Shown one piece after another: positions 54,966 through 63,951 of a stretch of DNA of 64,000 nt; within the stretch, counting starts at the first letter, position 1, and each line of letters begins with the position of its first letter. The stretch is from the NCBI RefSeq assembly GCF_018861315.1, contig NZ_JAHLDL010000025.1, positions 1 through 64,000 of the forward strand, in the 5' to 3' direction. The notes beneath the pieces are model-generated. The model was given only the letters and a program-made list of their open reading frames with translations. It searched no databases and was not told the origin of the DNA. Source of the stretch: Clostridium bowmanii (GTDB taxonomy: Bacteria > Bacillota > Clostridia > Clostridiales > Clostridiaceae). The position numbers and the translations under genes are program-made.

Positions 54966-55283
54966 TTTTCTTCACCCCTATAATATTTTTTTATCTAAAT
55001 ATTTTCTCTCAAATAATTCATAGTATTGTATCACAATTGTGATAATATCAATGAAATGTGTCAGTTTAGCGTTAAATATATGAGCATTTTGTAAACAGCC
55101 TAATTATAGCATAAGTCTGTAAAAAATGCTAAAATTCATTGTGTTTTTTATAAGTTCTACCTATTTTCATTTTACACAATTTATGTTACATTTAAATAGC
55201 TTGTAAAATTATCTTAATTGTTAGATTTATCTACTAAAAACTGCTTACATAGTATCATTTCATAATTTCATTTGGAGGAAAAA
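54966..55283. promoter_or_regulatory. Divergent intergenic region
   Basis: The 318-bp gap between the ABC operon and the DUF624 gene is AT-rich. It holds the stretch TATTGTATCACAATTGTGAT (55022-55041), with an imperfect TCACAATTGTGA palindrome at 55029-55040 that could be a regulator site. Nothing coding is visible. Confidence 0.45.
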
Positions 55284-55985
55284 ATGGCTAAATCAAAAAG
55301 AGAATTTGGAGAAGGACCTATTTACACAATAACTAATTATATATTCTGGTTTTTTTTGGGCAATACATACTTTCTACTTCTTAATATTCCACTAGTTTTC
55401 ATTTTACTTGTGCTTTTTTCTAATGGCACAAAAGCACTTCCACCTGGATTTGTTTCTATTATTGTTATTTGTTGTATCCCAATAGCACCTGCTGCAACTG
55501 CTCTGCTTAGTGTCATGGGAAAACTTATTAGGGAAAAAGACATAAAACTTACACATGATTTTTTTAAAGCTTATAAAGCTAACTTTTTTCAATCAATATT
55601 TTTTGGTTGCCTAGAAATAATAATATTTTGTATACTAATTATTGATATTAGATATCTTATTTCAAATAGTTACCCACGAATTTTAATTATTTCTGTTCTT
55701 ATTATTATTGCTTTTACTTTTTCAGTTAGCCTCTTTGTATTCCCAATAATTTCAAGATTTTATTTAAGTACAAAAGATATTCTTAAAACTGCTGCATACT
55801 ACACCATTCGGAAATTTAATATTACAATTTTGAATCTTAGTAGTTTTATCATTATAGGCTTTATATTTTTTAAAGTTCATACCTTTGTATTGGTATTTAT
55901 GTCAAGTATTATCTGTTATTTACTAATGTATTATCAACAGAAAATACTATTAGAAATAGAAGAAAATTTAAAAGAGAATTCTTAG
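55284..55985 (+). CDS. DUF624 (YesL-like) membrane protein
   Basis: The start is ATG 55284, six bases after GGAGG; the TTG at 55272 is not needed. The 233-residue protein has five to six membrane helices and the N-terminal pattern GPIYTITNYIFWFFLGNTYF, then IPIAPAATALLSVMGKLI and DFFKAYKANFFQS, as in YesL/DUF624 proteins. These are often encoded with YesMN sensors and CUT1 importers, but here no such genes are adjacent. Function unknown. Followed by a terminator. Confidence 0.85.
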   Translation: MAKSKREFGEGPIYTITNYIFWFFLGNTYFLLLNIPLVFILLVLFSNGTKALPPGFVSIIVICCIPIAPAATALLSVMGKLIREKDIKLTHDFFKAYKANFFQSIFFGCLEIIIFCILIIDIRYLISNSYPRILIISVLIIIAFTFSVSLFVFPIISRFYLSTKDILKTAAYYTIRKFNITILNLSSFIIIGFIFFKVHTFVLVFMSSIICYLLMYYQQKILLEIEENLKENS

Positions 55986-56031
55986 ATAGATACTTATAAA
56001 ATACTTTTAGAATTCCCATTTTAATTTGTAC

Positions 56032-56069
56032 AAAAGGATAAGAGGCAGATTTACTACCTCTTATCTTTT
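56032..56069. terminator. Terminator after DUF624 gene
   Basis: AAAAGGATAAGAGG and CCTCTTATCTTTT with an eleven-base loop. Confidence 0.8.
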
Positions 56070-56085
56070 AATTTTATTATACATC

Positions 56086-56160
56086 AATTATAATAGAACC
56101 ATAGATGCTATTTTACTTAAAAAGGAGCAATTTGTATGCGAAACCTTACAAATAATTTAG
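56086..56160 (+). repeat. AraC promoter-start repeat, copy 1
   Basis: 75 bp covering promoter, ribosome site and first codons of the truncated AraC gene; 62 of 75 positions equal 58034-58108 without gaps. Confidence 0.65.
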
Positions 56161-56690
56161 AAGTACTCTACATTCCATACATCCCGCCAGTTGAATTTCC
56201 TATAACTTTCCCTGACACCTTAACCCATAGTCCAAGTGCTGAGCCAATATCTGCTATGCACTTTCATAATTCAATGGAAATAGGCTATTGTTACGAAGGA
56301 TGCGGTGTATTCTTTGTAGACGGAAAAATATTTCACTTTTCTGCTGGTGATATCACAATTATTTTTAAAAATCAATTACATATTGCTCAAAGCGATTTAA
56401 ATAATGTAAGTAAATGGAAATTTATATTTCTTAATCAAGAAATTCTTTTATCAGATTTGCCTTTGGGAGAAGTAAATAATTTAGCTACTATACTTTCTAA
56501 TGTAAGTAATTTTAATAATATATTTACCCCTTCACTAGACCCAAAAATTTGCCAATTGATTCTATCTTTATTTTTAGAATTAGATAATAAGCACTTGGAT
56601 TATAAATCTTATGTGAAATCTTTAGTGTGGCAACTATTAATTGAAATAAACAGGAGTTGTTATATTAGGTGGAAACCCGGTATCGCTGAA
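56136..56690 (+). pseudogene. AraC regulator, sensor domain only
   Basis: A good start (AAAAAGGAGCAATTTGTATG) leads into an AraC cupin: ISAMHFHNSMEIGYCYEGCG, VFFVDGKIFHFSAGDITIIF. A linker with SLFLELDNKHLDYKSYVKSL and VWQLLIEINRSC follows. Then the DNA becomes the antisense of the ADP-ribosylglycohydrolase 3' end, and the frame stays open to 56888 only by chance. The helix-turn-helix domain is gone. Confidence 0.75.
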
Positions 56691-57982
56691 TATAAAGTGT
56701 CATTTAATGGTTGGCTCCATTTTAAAGGAATGTTTTTTGCTCCTACAAGCGCACCCATAATAGATCCAACAGTGGCCCCATTACAGTCCGTATCCCATCC
56801 CAACACAGCCGTAGTTATAGCTTTTTCAAAATCTCCTTTGGAAAACACTAATGAAGCTACACATAAAGCAGCATTATTATTTGTATGAACTGCATCATAG
56901 TGTTTGAAGGCTTCATATATATTCTCAGCTAATTCAAGTTGGTCTTTCGCTTCTTTCCCAATAATGCTGGCCTTCTTTAAATCGTGATACAGTCTAGAGT
57001 TATTCGGAATTTCACTTAGTCCTATTTTAATAAGATTATCTATATCCTTCTCCACAAAGGCTGCCGATATCACTGCACTAAAAAACATAGCTCCATAAAC
57101 TCCATTCTTTATATGGGAGAAAGATGCATCTCTATAAGCTAGTTCTGCCGCAAGTTCTGGATTTCCTGCAGCTCCGTAAGCATAACCATCTACTCTAATC
57201 TGAGCACCAATCCATTCCCTGTATGGGTTTAGATGAGTTCTTACCCACTCTATATCTTTCTTCCAATTGTGTGGTTTAACTTGATTATAATTCATTGTGA
57301 CAGAAGTAAAATTTAAGTAAGCTTGAGTTTCAGCTGTACAAACCAATTGATAAGGAAGGTTTTCATGCCAAAATTTTCCTAAATCCCAGCTATCCCAATT
57401 AAGTCCTTTCTCTTCAAGAAGTTTCAGTCCAAGAACGGTATATCTTATATCATCGTCTGTTTCCATAAATTTGATATTTTCTAAAAGACTTTTATTTGAC
57501 CAACCAATGGTTTCTAAACCAAATTCCTCTTTAGCTGTAGAATTTGTTGGGACATAATTAGAAATAGGCCAAGCATTTGCCCCTTTAAACCAAAGTTCAA
57601 CATTTTTCCACCCCGGTCTTCCATTGCTCCCCCCCATAAAAGCAGGTCCTTCTATTGGTTTACCTAAAGCACATCCTATAGAACGTCCCAGCCATGCGCC
57701 ATAGAATCTATCCTTTAATTTCTCTTCTGATTCTACAATATTAAATTTTCTTGGTCCTTCGTCTCTACTTTTTCTTATGTCTTCTAACTCTATTGGCTCA
57801 CAAAATGAAAAATTCTTGGACATTTCTAATTGAGTTAATTCATTATAAAATGCCATAAGTTGCTTTTCATCCTGACCTAATTCTTCAAATCTTTCATAGT
57901 ATCCCTCTACATTACAACCCTCTTCTTCTCTTTGCTTTATCTCTTTTTTTACCAAATTTTTTAATGACGTCCATCCAGCCAT
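56660..57982 (-). CDS. ADP-ribosylglycohydrolase family protein, possibly 3'-truncated
   Basis: The start is ATG 57982 behind AAAAGGAGGG. A 440-residue member of PF03747: FYGAWLGRSIGCALGKPIEG, METDDDIRYTVLGLKLLE (metal-binding Asp pair), AYGAAGNPELAAELAYRDAS, HIKNGVYGAMFFSAVISAAF and GWDTDCNGATVGSIMGALVG. The extra 90 residues at the N-terminus fit the larger subfamily found in sugar clusters. The end PLNDTLYSAIPGFHLI then stops in DNA belonging to the opposite-strand AraC remnant, so some 30 C-terminal residues may be missing; the catalytic core is complete. Role in carbohydrate clusters is unknown. Confidence 0.87.
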   Translation of the reverse strand: MAGWTSLKNLVKKEIKQREEEGCNVEGYYERFEELGQDEKQLMAFYNELTQLEMSKNFSFCEPIELEDIRKSRDEGPRKFNIVESEEKLKDRFYGAWLGRSIGCALGKPIEGPAFMGGSNGRPGWKNVELWFKGANAWPISNYVPTNSTAKEEFGLETIGWSNKSLLENIKFMETDDDIRYTVLGLKLLEEKGLNWDSWDLGKFWHENLPYQLVCTAETQAYLNFTSVTMNYNQVKPHNWKKDIEWVRTHLNPYREWIGAQIRVDGYAYGAAGNPELAAELAYRDASFSHIKNGVYGAMFFSAVISAAFVEKDIDNLIKIGLSEIPNNSRLYHDLKKASIIGKEAKDQLELAENIYEAFKHYDAVHTNNNAALCVASLVFSKGDFEKAITTAVLGWDTDCNGATVGSIMGALVGAKNIPLKWSQPLNDTLYSAIPGFHLI

Positions 57983-58033
57983 AGTAACCCTCCTTTTAAA
58001 GTCTATAATCATATTATCATTTTCTTATACTTA

Positions 58034-58108
58034 AATTATAATATAAACAAAGGTGCTATTCTACTTGAAAATGGGCAATTTGTATGCGCAATCGGACAAA
58101 TAATTCAG
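58034..58108 (+). repeat. AraC promoter-start repeat, copy 2
   Basis: Second copy of the 56086-56160 segment. It ends with ATGCGCAATCGGACAAATAA, the first codons of an AraC gene whose body is deleted; the frame stops after 14 codons. It now lies in the upstream region of the ADP-ribosylglycohydrolase gene. Confidence 0.65.
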
Positions 58109-58326
58109 GACAAAAGCACTGCCTTTAAACATCCCATATCTTTAAATTTATCCATCCATTCCTTCTTTGTTTTATCATCTGCCATTTTTAAACCTTCTAG
58201 TGTATATTCTATTTGTATTTCTTTCCACTTGCCTTTTTTCATGTCATGATAAGGTAAAATCTCTATTCCTTTCAAATTAGGATATTTTCTTGACAACGCC
58301 GAAATCCCTTGTAAATGCTTTGTTGT
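58105..58326 (-). pseudogene. Glycyl-radical enzyme activase, C-terminal remnant
   Basis: The frame opens after a stop at about 58327 and reads KHLQGISALSRKYPNLKGIE, ILPYHDMKKGKWKEIQIEYT and KMADDKTKKEWMDKFKDMGC. This is the C-terminal end of pyruvate-formate-lyase-activating-enzyme-like radical SAM proteins (typical ILPYH-MG-KY/W). The CxxxCxxC cluster part is missing, as is any glycyl radical enzyme. Its 3' end runs into the AraC start remnant. Confidence 0.7.
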
Positions 58327-58424
58327 TTAAATATTCTAAAAAAATGATAAGAACTTTGAAAAACATACCGGATGCTCACCGTTAAATTATAAAAACTCTT
58401 ATAATTAAGAAATTCAAAATTTTA

Positions 58425-58468
58425 TAAAAAAAGGAGGTAAAAAACAAATTTCTAAGTTTTTCACCTCC
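58425..58468 (-). terminator. Terminator after aldo/keto reductase gene
   Basis: GGAGGTGAAAAAC pairs with GTTTTTTACCTCC, followed by TTTTTTT on the minus strand, 42 bp past the reductase stop. Confidence 0.75.
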
Positions 58469-58509
58469 TCTATATATTATATAATGTACCCCATTATATA
58501 TATTGATCT

Positions 58510-59499
58510 CTATTCTAAAATTTTATCTATTTTCTCAAGTTCTTCAAAGCTGAACTCCAAATTATCTAATGCTTTTACATTCTCTTCTATTTGGCTTACT
58601 TTACTTGCGCCAATTATAACTGAAGTAAGTCTGTCCTCACGAAGATTCCAAGAAAGTGCCATCTGAGCCATACTCTGTCCTCTTGATTTTGCTATCTCAT
58701 TTAAAGCCTTAACCTTATTCACAACCTCTTGTGAAACTTGATTTTCCTGAAGAGCACCTGTCTTAGAAGCTGCTCTTGAATCTTTTGGAATACCATTAAG
58801 ATACTTATCTGTTAATACTCCCTGTGCTAATGGACAAAATGCAATACTACCTATGCCCTCTTGCGTAAATAAGTTCTGAAGGTCTCCTTCAATCCAACGG
58901 TTAGTCATAGAGTAAGAAGGCTGATGTATAGTGCAAGGCGTTCCTAATCTTTTAAGAATTTTTGCTGCCTCTCTTGTCTGTTCAAGATTATATGAGGATA
59001 TTCCTACATATAGAGCTTTTCCTTGACGAACTAAAAGATCTAATGCTCCCATAGTTTCTTCCATAGGTGTATTAGGATCTGGTCTATGAGAGTAAAATAT
59101 ATCAACATAATCCAGGCCCATTCTTTTAAGACTTTGATCTAAACTTGCTACCAAGTACTTCTTTGAACCCATATCTCCATAAGGACCTGGCCACATATAA
59201 TACCCAGCTTTAGAGGATATAATTAATTCATCTCTATATTGCTTAAGATCTGAATTTAATATTTTACCAAAAGTTTCTTCTGCTGAACCTGCTGGAGGTC
59301 CATAGTTATTAGCAAGATCAAAATGAGTTATACCTAAATCAAAGGCTCCTAAAACCATATTCTTCCCATTTTCATAAGTATCTACACCGCCAAAATTATG
59401 CCAAAGTCCTAGAGATAGTGCTGGTAGTCTTAATCCACTGTTCCCACATCTGTTGTACTTCATTTTAGAATATCTTTCGCTATTTGCTAAATATGACAT
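58510..59499 (-). CDS. Aldo/keto reductase (YghZ-like)
   Basis: A 329-residue TIM barrel: MKYNRCGNSGLRLPALSLGL, GITHFDLANNYGPPAGSAEE (catalytic Asp and Tyr), ELIISSKAGYYMWPGPYGDM (Lys), YVDIFYSHRPDPNTPMEETM (His) and SVIIGASKVSQIEENVKAL for NADPH binding. The WPGPYG loop is typical of the YghZ/L-glyceraldehyde-3-phosphate reductase and Kv-beta group. Reduces aldehydes with NADPH. Located between the activase remnant and the GH94-type gene; no clear operon partner. Confidence 0.92.
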   Translation of the reverse strand: MSYLANSERYSKMKYNRCGNSGLRLPALSLGLWHNFGGVDTYENGKNMVLGAFDLGITHFDLANNYGPPAGSAEETFGKILNSDLKQYRDELIISSKAGYYMWPGPYGDMGSKKYLVASLDQSLKRMGLDYVDIFYSHRPDPNTPMEETMGALDLLVRQGKALYVGISSYNLEQTREAAKILKRLGTPCTIHQPSYSMTNRWIEGDLQNLFTQEGIGSIAFCPLAQGVLTDKYLNGIPKDSRAASKTGALQENQVSQEVVNKVKALNEIAKSRGQSMAQMALSWNLREDRLTSVIIGASKVSQIEENVKALDNLEFSFEELEKIDKILE

Positions 59500-59635
59500 T
59501 TTATCATCTCCTGTTTAATATCTTAATTTTATAAACACTTATAATTATATTCGTTTAAGCATTATAAGTAAATGTCATACTGTCTCATATACATGGAATA
59601 ACGTCGTATTTACTACTTATTAAATCTACCAAATA

Positions 59636-61954
59636 TTAGATACTTCCTTTCATAACTACATTAACTTCATGAATAGTTTTATCATTAAATAATGGTAATA
59701 TGTTACCTTCAATTTCATTTCCATCTACTGTTAAAATTAGATCTGATTTTGATAAATGCTTTGGATTTTCTATAACAATATGATACTTAGCACCTCTGAA
59801 TTCTCTGTTTACCTCAGCTTTGTCCCATTGTGGTGGCATACATGGATTTATTTTTAATCCATCATAATCTCTTTGAATACCAAGTATACCCTCGTATAGT
59901 CCCATCATTGTCCAAGCGGATGTTCCTGTTGTCCAAGACCAATACGATTTTCCGTAATATTTAGGATGCGTTGAATAACAATTTGTGAAAACATAAGGTT
60001 CTGCACCAGAACTTGTTGATGGATTCAAATCACTGTCTGGCATTATCTTTTTTAATGTTTTTAATGCCTCATCTCCTCTCCCAATTTTGCAATCCATAAC
60101 TATTTTAAAACCAGTTGCATGACAATACACTCCTCCGTTTTCAAAAAGTCCTGGAAGCATTCCTGACATACGGCCTACATTAGGTGAATACTCAGGATAG
60201 GCTGGCATATTTAATGGAAACCCAAAGTCATGTTCCATAGAATCAATTGATTTTATTACCGATTTTAATCTTTCCTCGTCCGGTATATCTGCAAGTACTG
60301 CAAAAGTCTGTGCATTAGCATATATTTTACTACCAGCACTTTCTTTTGAACCTATGTTTTCATTCTTGCTTAGTGCACGCATATACCATTCTCCATCCCA
60401 GGCAACCTTGTTGATTGTATCCTTTAGGATTTCATATTCAGTCAAAAGTGATCCTGCATAACTCTCTTCCCCTATTTTCTTCATCAATACACTTAATTCC
60501 TTTAAACCAAGACAAAATTGCTCAGATAACATTACTGATTCTGCTTCTTCATCTGTTGTAATATTAAGTGCATCATTCCAATCAGCAACAAAAATTCTAA
60601 TAAGACCATTACGACCCTTATCTTCAATAAGTCTATTAACAGCTGCCTTAACATGCTCAAGCATAGTACCTTTTCCACCATTTTGATATTCAATCTCTGT
60701 ATTAAGAAGATCATAATCACCAGTTTCCTTAATTAGCTCACAAACCGCCCATATAATCCAAAAAGGTTGATCCGAATATCTTGTATCATCATAAGGGAAC
60801 CAAGTAAGTACAGCATTACCCTCTTTAAACTGATGTCTTAAACATTCAATTATTTCTTCTTTAGCTTTTTCCTGTCTGTAACTAAGTAATGCCACTGAAA
60901 TTTGAAGGTTGTCTCTTACTCCTTTTTTCCCCACAATGCAACAATCTACTTGCTTTTTTAGCCAGTTATTCATAATATTATTAATTTTCTCATCAGGAGT
61001 CTTAACGTTCATTGAACTGTATTTATTATAATTATACTTTTGAGTTTCATCGAATTCTTTTTGAATATTTGTTTTATTAGAGTATTTTAAAGATACCTGT
61101 CTTGCTTCTTCTAGAGATTCACTAACTCCAAAAACATAGCTTATTTCCTTTTCTTCTCCTGGACCCAGAGTAATTTTATTCTGCAAAACTCCACCAAGTA
61201 TAAAAAGAGCCGCTAAAGAGTTGGTACAGTCCATACCTTTTATAACAACATCTGGTCTCTGAAATAGTCCAATCGAACTAGCATCAAGCTTGGTTATAGA
61301 ACTTGTAGCTCCAAGAAACTTCGCTAAGTCACCATCATAAGCATGAACTTTTTCTGAACATGCTATATACCCATTATATCTTTTATGAGGCGCAAAAGGA
61401 TGATTAGACATGCAATATATACCATTAAGTTCACTATCAAAATATGTTTCTAAGCTTCTGTACATTTCATAATACCTAGGATAGCTAAATCCTTCAAGAT
61501 CAAAACTCACAGCTGAAAATATGCTCAAATTTCTTTCTCTATCAGTATTATTTTTAATTTTTAATGTCCAAACCTCATTATATCCATTTTGTGGTACAAA
61601 TAATTGCCACTGGGCGCTTATTCCTACTTTTTCAGACTTCAAAGTTGTATATCCAATGCTATGTTCACATTCAAAATTATCAACGGTTTCGTTCAAAGGA
61701 CCTTCTCCAATATTCCAAAAAGTATTATTATCCTCGTCACGAAAATAAACATACCTTGCATCATTATTATTAACCATACACATGTCAGCCTTTTCATTTA
61801 AATAATAGCTTCTTCCATGCCCTATCTGAGATACTTGAGCACAATAACCTTTTTCACTCCAAAGATAATTAGACCAATACCTTGGTGGCTTTGAATTTTT
61901 AATAACACATGAATTCCCACCATTCGTGAATTGATGAATTTTTTGTTTATTCAT
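59636..61954 (-). CDS. GH94-type glycoside phosphorylase
   Basis: The start is ATG 61954 behind GGGGAG; the frame to 61975 is an extension. The 772-residue protein has the N-terminal beta-sandwich (GHGRSYYLNEKADMCM, FRDEDNNTFWNIGEGPLNET) and an alpha/alpha barrel with QDxx-like block VRDNLQISVALLSYRQEKAK, FPYDDTRYSDQPFWIIWAVC and the acid motif VADWNDALN (Asp458/Asp461). The end YWSWTTGTSAWTMMGLYEGI, YDGLKINPCMPPQWDKAEVN matches GH94. Such enzymes split a beta-linked disaccharide with phosphate to sugar-1-phosphate. VADWND instead of GDWNDG suggests an uncharacterised branch. Divergent from an AraC gene. Confidence 0.87.
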   Translation of the reverse strand: MNKQKIHQFTNGGNSCVIKNSKPPRYWSNYLWSEKGYCAQVSQIGHGRSYYLNEKADMCMVNNNDARYVYFRDEDNNTFWNIGEGPLNETVDNFECEHSIGYTTLKSEKVGISAQWQLFVPQNGYNEVWTLKIKNNTDRERNLSIFSAVSFDLEGFSYPRYYEMYRSLETYFDSELNGIYCMSNHPFAPHKRYNGYIACSEKVHAYDGDLAKFLGATSSITKLDASSIGLFQRPDVVIKGMDCTNSLAALFILGGVLQNKITLGPGEEKEISYVFGVSESLEEARQVSLKYSNKTNIQKEFDETQKYNYNKYSSMNVKTPDEKINNIMNNWLKKQVDCCIVGKKGVRDNLQISVALLSYRQEKAKEEIIECLRHQFKEGNAVLTWFPYDDTRYSDQPFWIIWAVCELIKETGDYDLLNTEIEYQNGGKGTMLEHVKAAVNRLIEDKGRNGLIRIFVADWNDALNITTDEEAESVMLSEQFCLGLKELSVLMKKIGEESYAGSLLTEYEILKDTINKVAWDGEWYMRALSKNENIGSKESAGSKIYANAQTFAVLADIPDEERLKSVIKSIDSMEHDFGFPLNMPAYPEYSPNVGRMSGMLPGLFENGGVYCHATGFKIVMDCKIGRGDEALKTLKKIMPDSDLNPSTSSGAEPYVFTNCYSTHPKYYGKSYWSWTTGTSAWTMMGLYEGILGIQRDYDGLKINPCMPPQWDKAEVNREFRGAKYHIVIENPKHLSKSDLILTVDGNEIEGNILPLFNDKTIHEVNVVMKGSI

Positions 61955-62143
61955 ATTATACTCTCCCCTATCCATATTTAATCTTTGCTTGAATTTTTAT
62001 ATAATATAATATTTTTATATTTTGCAATCTTGTCTTATAATGATATAGTATATAATATAAGTATAACCTTATTTGCTTACAATTCCACACATATTGTGAT
62101 TAGTAATTGTATCAATTGTGACTTTTATAAAGGATGTGCATCA

Positions 62144-63040
62144 ATGGAAATAAAAAAAGAATATATAAAAATCTCAGATCCAGGATTTCCAATTAGAGCT
62201 AGTCTTACAATTAATTCTATGGAAGATTTATCTTCTAGTACTCATTTACATAAAGAAATGGAATTGGTATATGTAACAAAAGGTGAGATGGAATTTGTTA
62301 TAAATAACGATATAATTAAGGTTAATAGTGGTAATGTACTTTTAGTAAATGGAATGATATCACATTCATCAACAGCAACTAATAATAAGAACGTTGTAGA
62401 AATGTATCTATTACAGTTTGACCCATGTCTAATTTTAGGGAATGCCTTGCTCTCCGATTATAAATATCTTGTACCCTTTTTAAACGAAAATACCTTTGAC
62501 TATAAGTTACTTGATATTAAAGATTTTCACCAATATATTGTCGTAACAAATTTAATAGTCGAAATACAAGCAGAAATTGTAAAAAAAGAGATTGCTTATG
62601 AAATGTATATTAAATCTTGCCTTTACAGAATTCTAACCATTTTATATAGAAACAACATTATTAATTTTTCATCACTTGATATACTCAATAAAAATAAAGA
62701 TATGCTGTCAAAACTTAATAAAGCTTTTAAATTAGTTGAGAATTATTACTATGAACCTATTACTGTCGAAATGGCTTGTCATGAATTAGCTCTCAATTAT
62801 CACTATTTCTGTAGATTATTTAAAGCTGCAACAGGTAAAACTTTTATACAATACCTAAACTTTGTTAGAATTAAAAATGCAGAAAAGCTTTTGCTTAGTT
62901 CTGAAAAGAGCATTATACAAATAATGTCTGAAACAGGATTTTCAAGTTTAAATTACTTTAATAAAGTTTTCAAAAGCTACAGAGGGACATCTCCATCCGC
63001 TTACAGAAAGGAAATCCTCAATAAAAACAAAATGCATTAA
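62144..63040 (+). CDS. AraC family transcriptional regulator
   Basis: The start is ATG 62144 behind AAAGGATG; the longer frame from 61985 is hydrophobic junk over the promoter. A 298-residue protein: cupin THLHKEMELVYVTKGEMEFV, SGNVLLVNGMISHSSTA, and helix-turn-helix units TVEMACHELALNYHYFCRLF and SIIQIMSETGFSSLNYFNKV. Divergent from the GH94-type gene, so likely its regulator. Convergent with the next AraC gene. Confidence 0.9.
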   Translation: MEIKKEYIKISDPGFPIRASLTINSMEDLSSSTHLHKEMELVYVTKGEMEFVINNDIIKVNSGNVLLVNGMISHSSTATNNKNVVEMYLLQFDPCLILGNALLSDYKYLVPFLNENTFDYKLLDIKDFHQYIVVTNLIVEIQAEIVKKEIAYEMYIKSCLYRILTILYRNNIINFSSLDILNKNKDMLSKLNKAFKLVENYYYEPITVEMACHELALNYHYFCRLFKAATGKTFIQYLNFVRIKNAEKLLLSSEKSIIQIMSETGFSSLNYFNKVFKSYRGTSPSAYRKEILNKNKMH

Positions 63041-63063
63041 TGGACCAAATTATTATGCAGTCT

Positions 63064-63951
63064 TTAATGTTTTTCTGAATTGAAGACAACTTTTCTATAC
63101 TGTGATGGAGTACAGTTTTTAAAAGTTTTAAATGCTCTCATAAAGCTTTGACTACTCTCAAAGCCACATTTTAATGCTACATCAGAACAATCTTTTTCAA
63201 GTCCAAACATATTTTCAGCTATCTTAACTCTGTATGCTGTAAGATAATGGTTAAAAGTCGTCCCTGTAGTTTTTTTAAAAAGTCTACAAAAGTGTGATAC
63301 ACTTAAATTCGAAGCTTTTGCAGCTATTTCTAAAGTAAGCTTAGTCATATATTGTTCATCTATTAACCTAAACGTATTAAAAAGCATTTTTTTAGTTGTA
63401 ATGTCATTTATATTGTTTGACTGGTTTTTTTTATTTTTGCTGTATTTTCGCACTAGAGTCCCGATTAAAGCGAAAATATTTGCCTTAATAATTATGCTAT
63501 ATGATTCTTGTTTGTTTTCAAATTCTCTTTTTATATTAAATATACAATCTATAACGTTCCTAATATCAGCATCTTTTTCTATAATTGGCTCTGGAAAACG
63601 GATCTTATTCTTCATAAAAAGTTCTATAGAATTTTTATCTTCAATGTTAAAAAATGAGGTCTCTATGAAATCAGGAGCAATATGAAATACCAATATTTCT
63701 TCGTCCCCTTCTGAATCCGCATTCGTAGAATGAATCTGTTCACTACCTATTACTATTAAATCACCCTTAGATAAAATTAAACTTCTGTTATCAATTTGCA
63801 CCCTTATACTTCCCTTAATAATATAAAGTATCTCAAGAGCTTTATGCCAATGAAGATGGACATGTGGCTCATATTTTTTAGGGGAGTATGAAAAAATATT
63901 TATTTTTGTTTTCATATCATGTATACGAGATTTTTCACAATAAGGCTCCAA
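63064..63951 (-). CDS. AraC family transcriptional regulator
   Basis: A protein of about 295 residues with cupin HVHLHWHKALEILYIIKGSI, GDLIVIGSEQIHSTNADS and helix-turn-helix units TLEIAAKASNLSVSHFCRLF and DCSDVALKCGFESSQSFMRA. The most likely start is the TTG at 63951, nine bases after AAAGGTGG; a GTG at 63972 has no ribosome site. Its target lies outside the window on the right or is the convergent neighbourhood. Confidence 0.85.
   Translation of the reverse strand: MEPYCEKSRIHDMKTKINIFSYSPKKYEPHVHLHWHKALEILYIIKGSIRVQIDNRSLILSKGDLIVIGSEQIHSTNADSEGDEEILVFHIAPDFIETSFFNIEDKNSIELFMKNKIRFPEPIIEKDADIRNVIDCIFNIKREFENKQESYSIIIKANIFALIGTLVRKYSKNKKNQSNNINDITTKKMLFNTFRLIDEQYMTKLTLEIAAKASNLSVSHFCRLFKKTTGTTFNHYLTAYRVKIAENMFGLEKDCSDVALKCGFESSQSFMRAFKTFKNCTPSQYRKVVFNSEKH

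Noticed and set aside
56690-56888. C-terminal 66 residues of the AraC frame starting at 56136
   Set aside because: They are the antisense of the conserved GWDTDCNG region of the ADP-ribosylglycohydrolase, so not a real protein end.
61985-62143. Extended hydrophobic N-terminus for the AraC gene at 62144
   Set aside because: It covers the divergent promoter region and a good AAGGATG site precedes the later ATG; the extra 53 residues look like translated AT-rich DNA.
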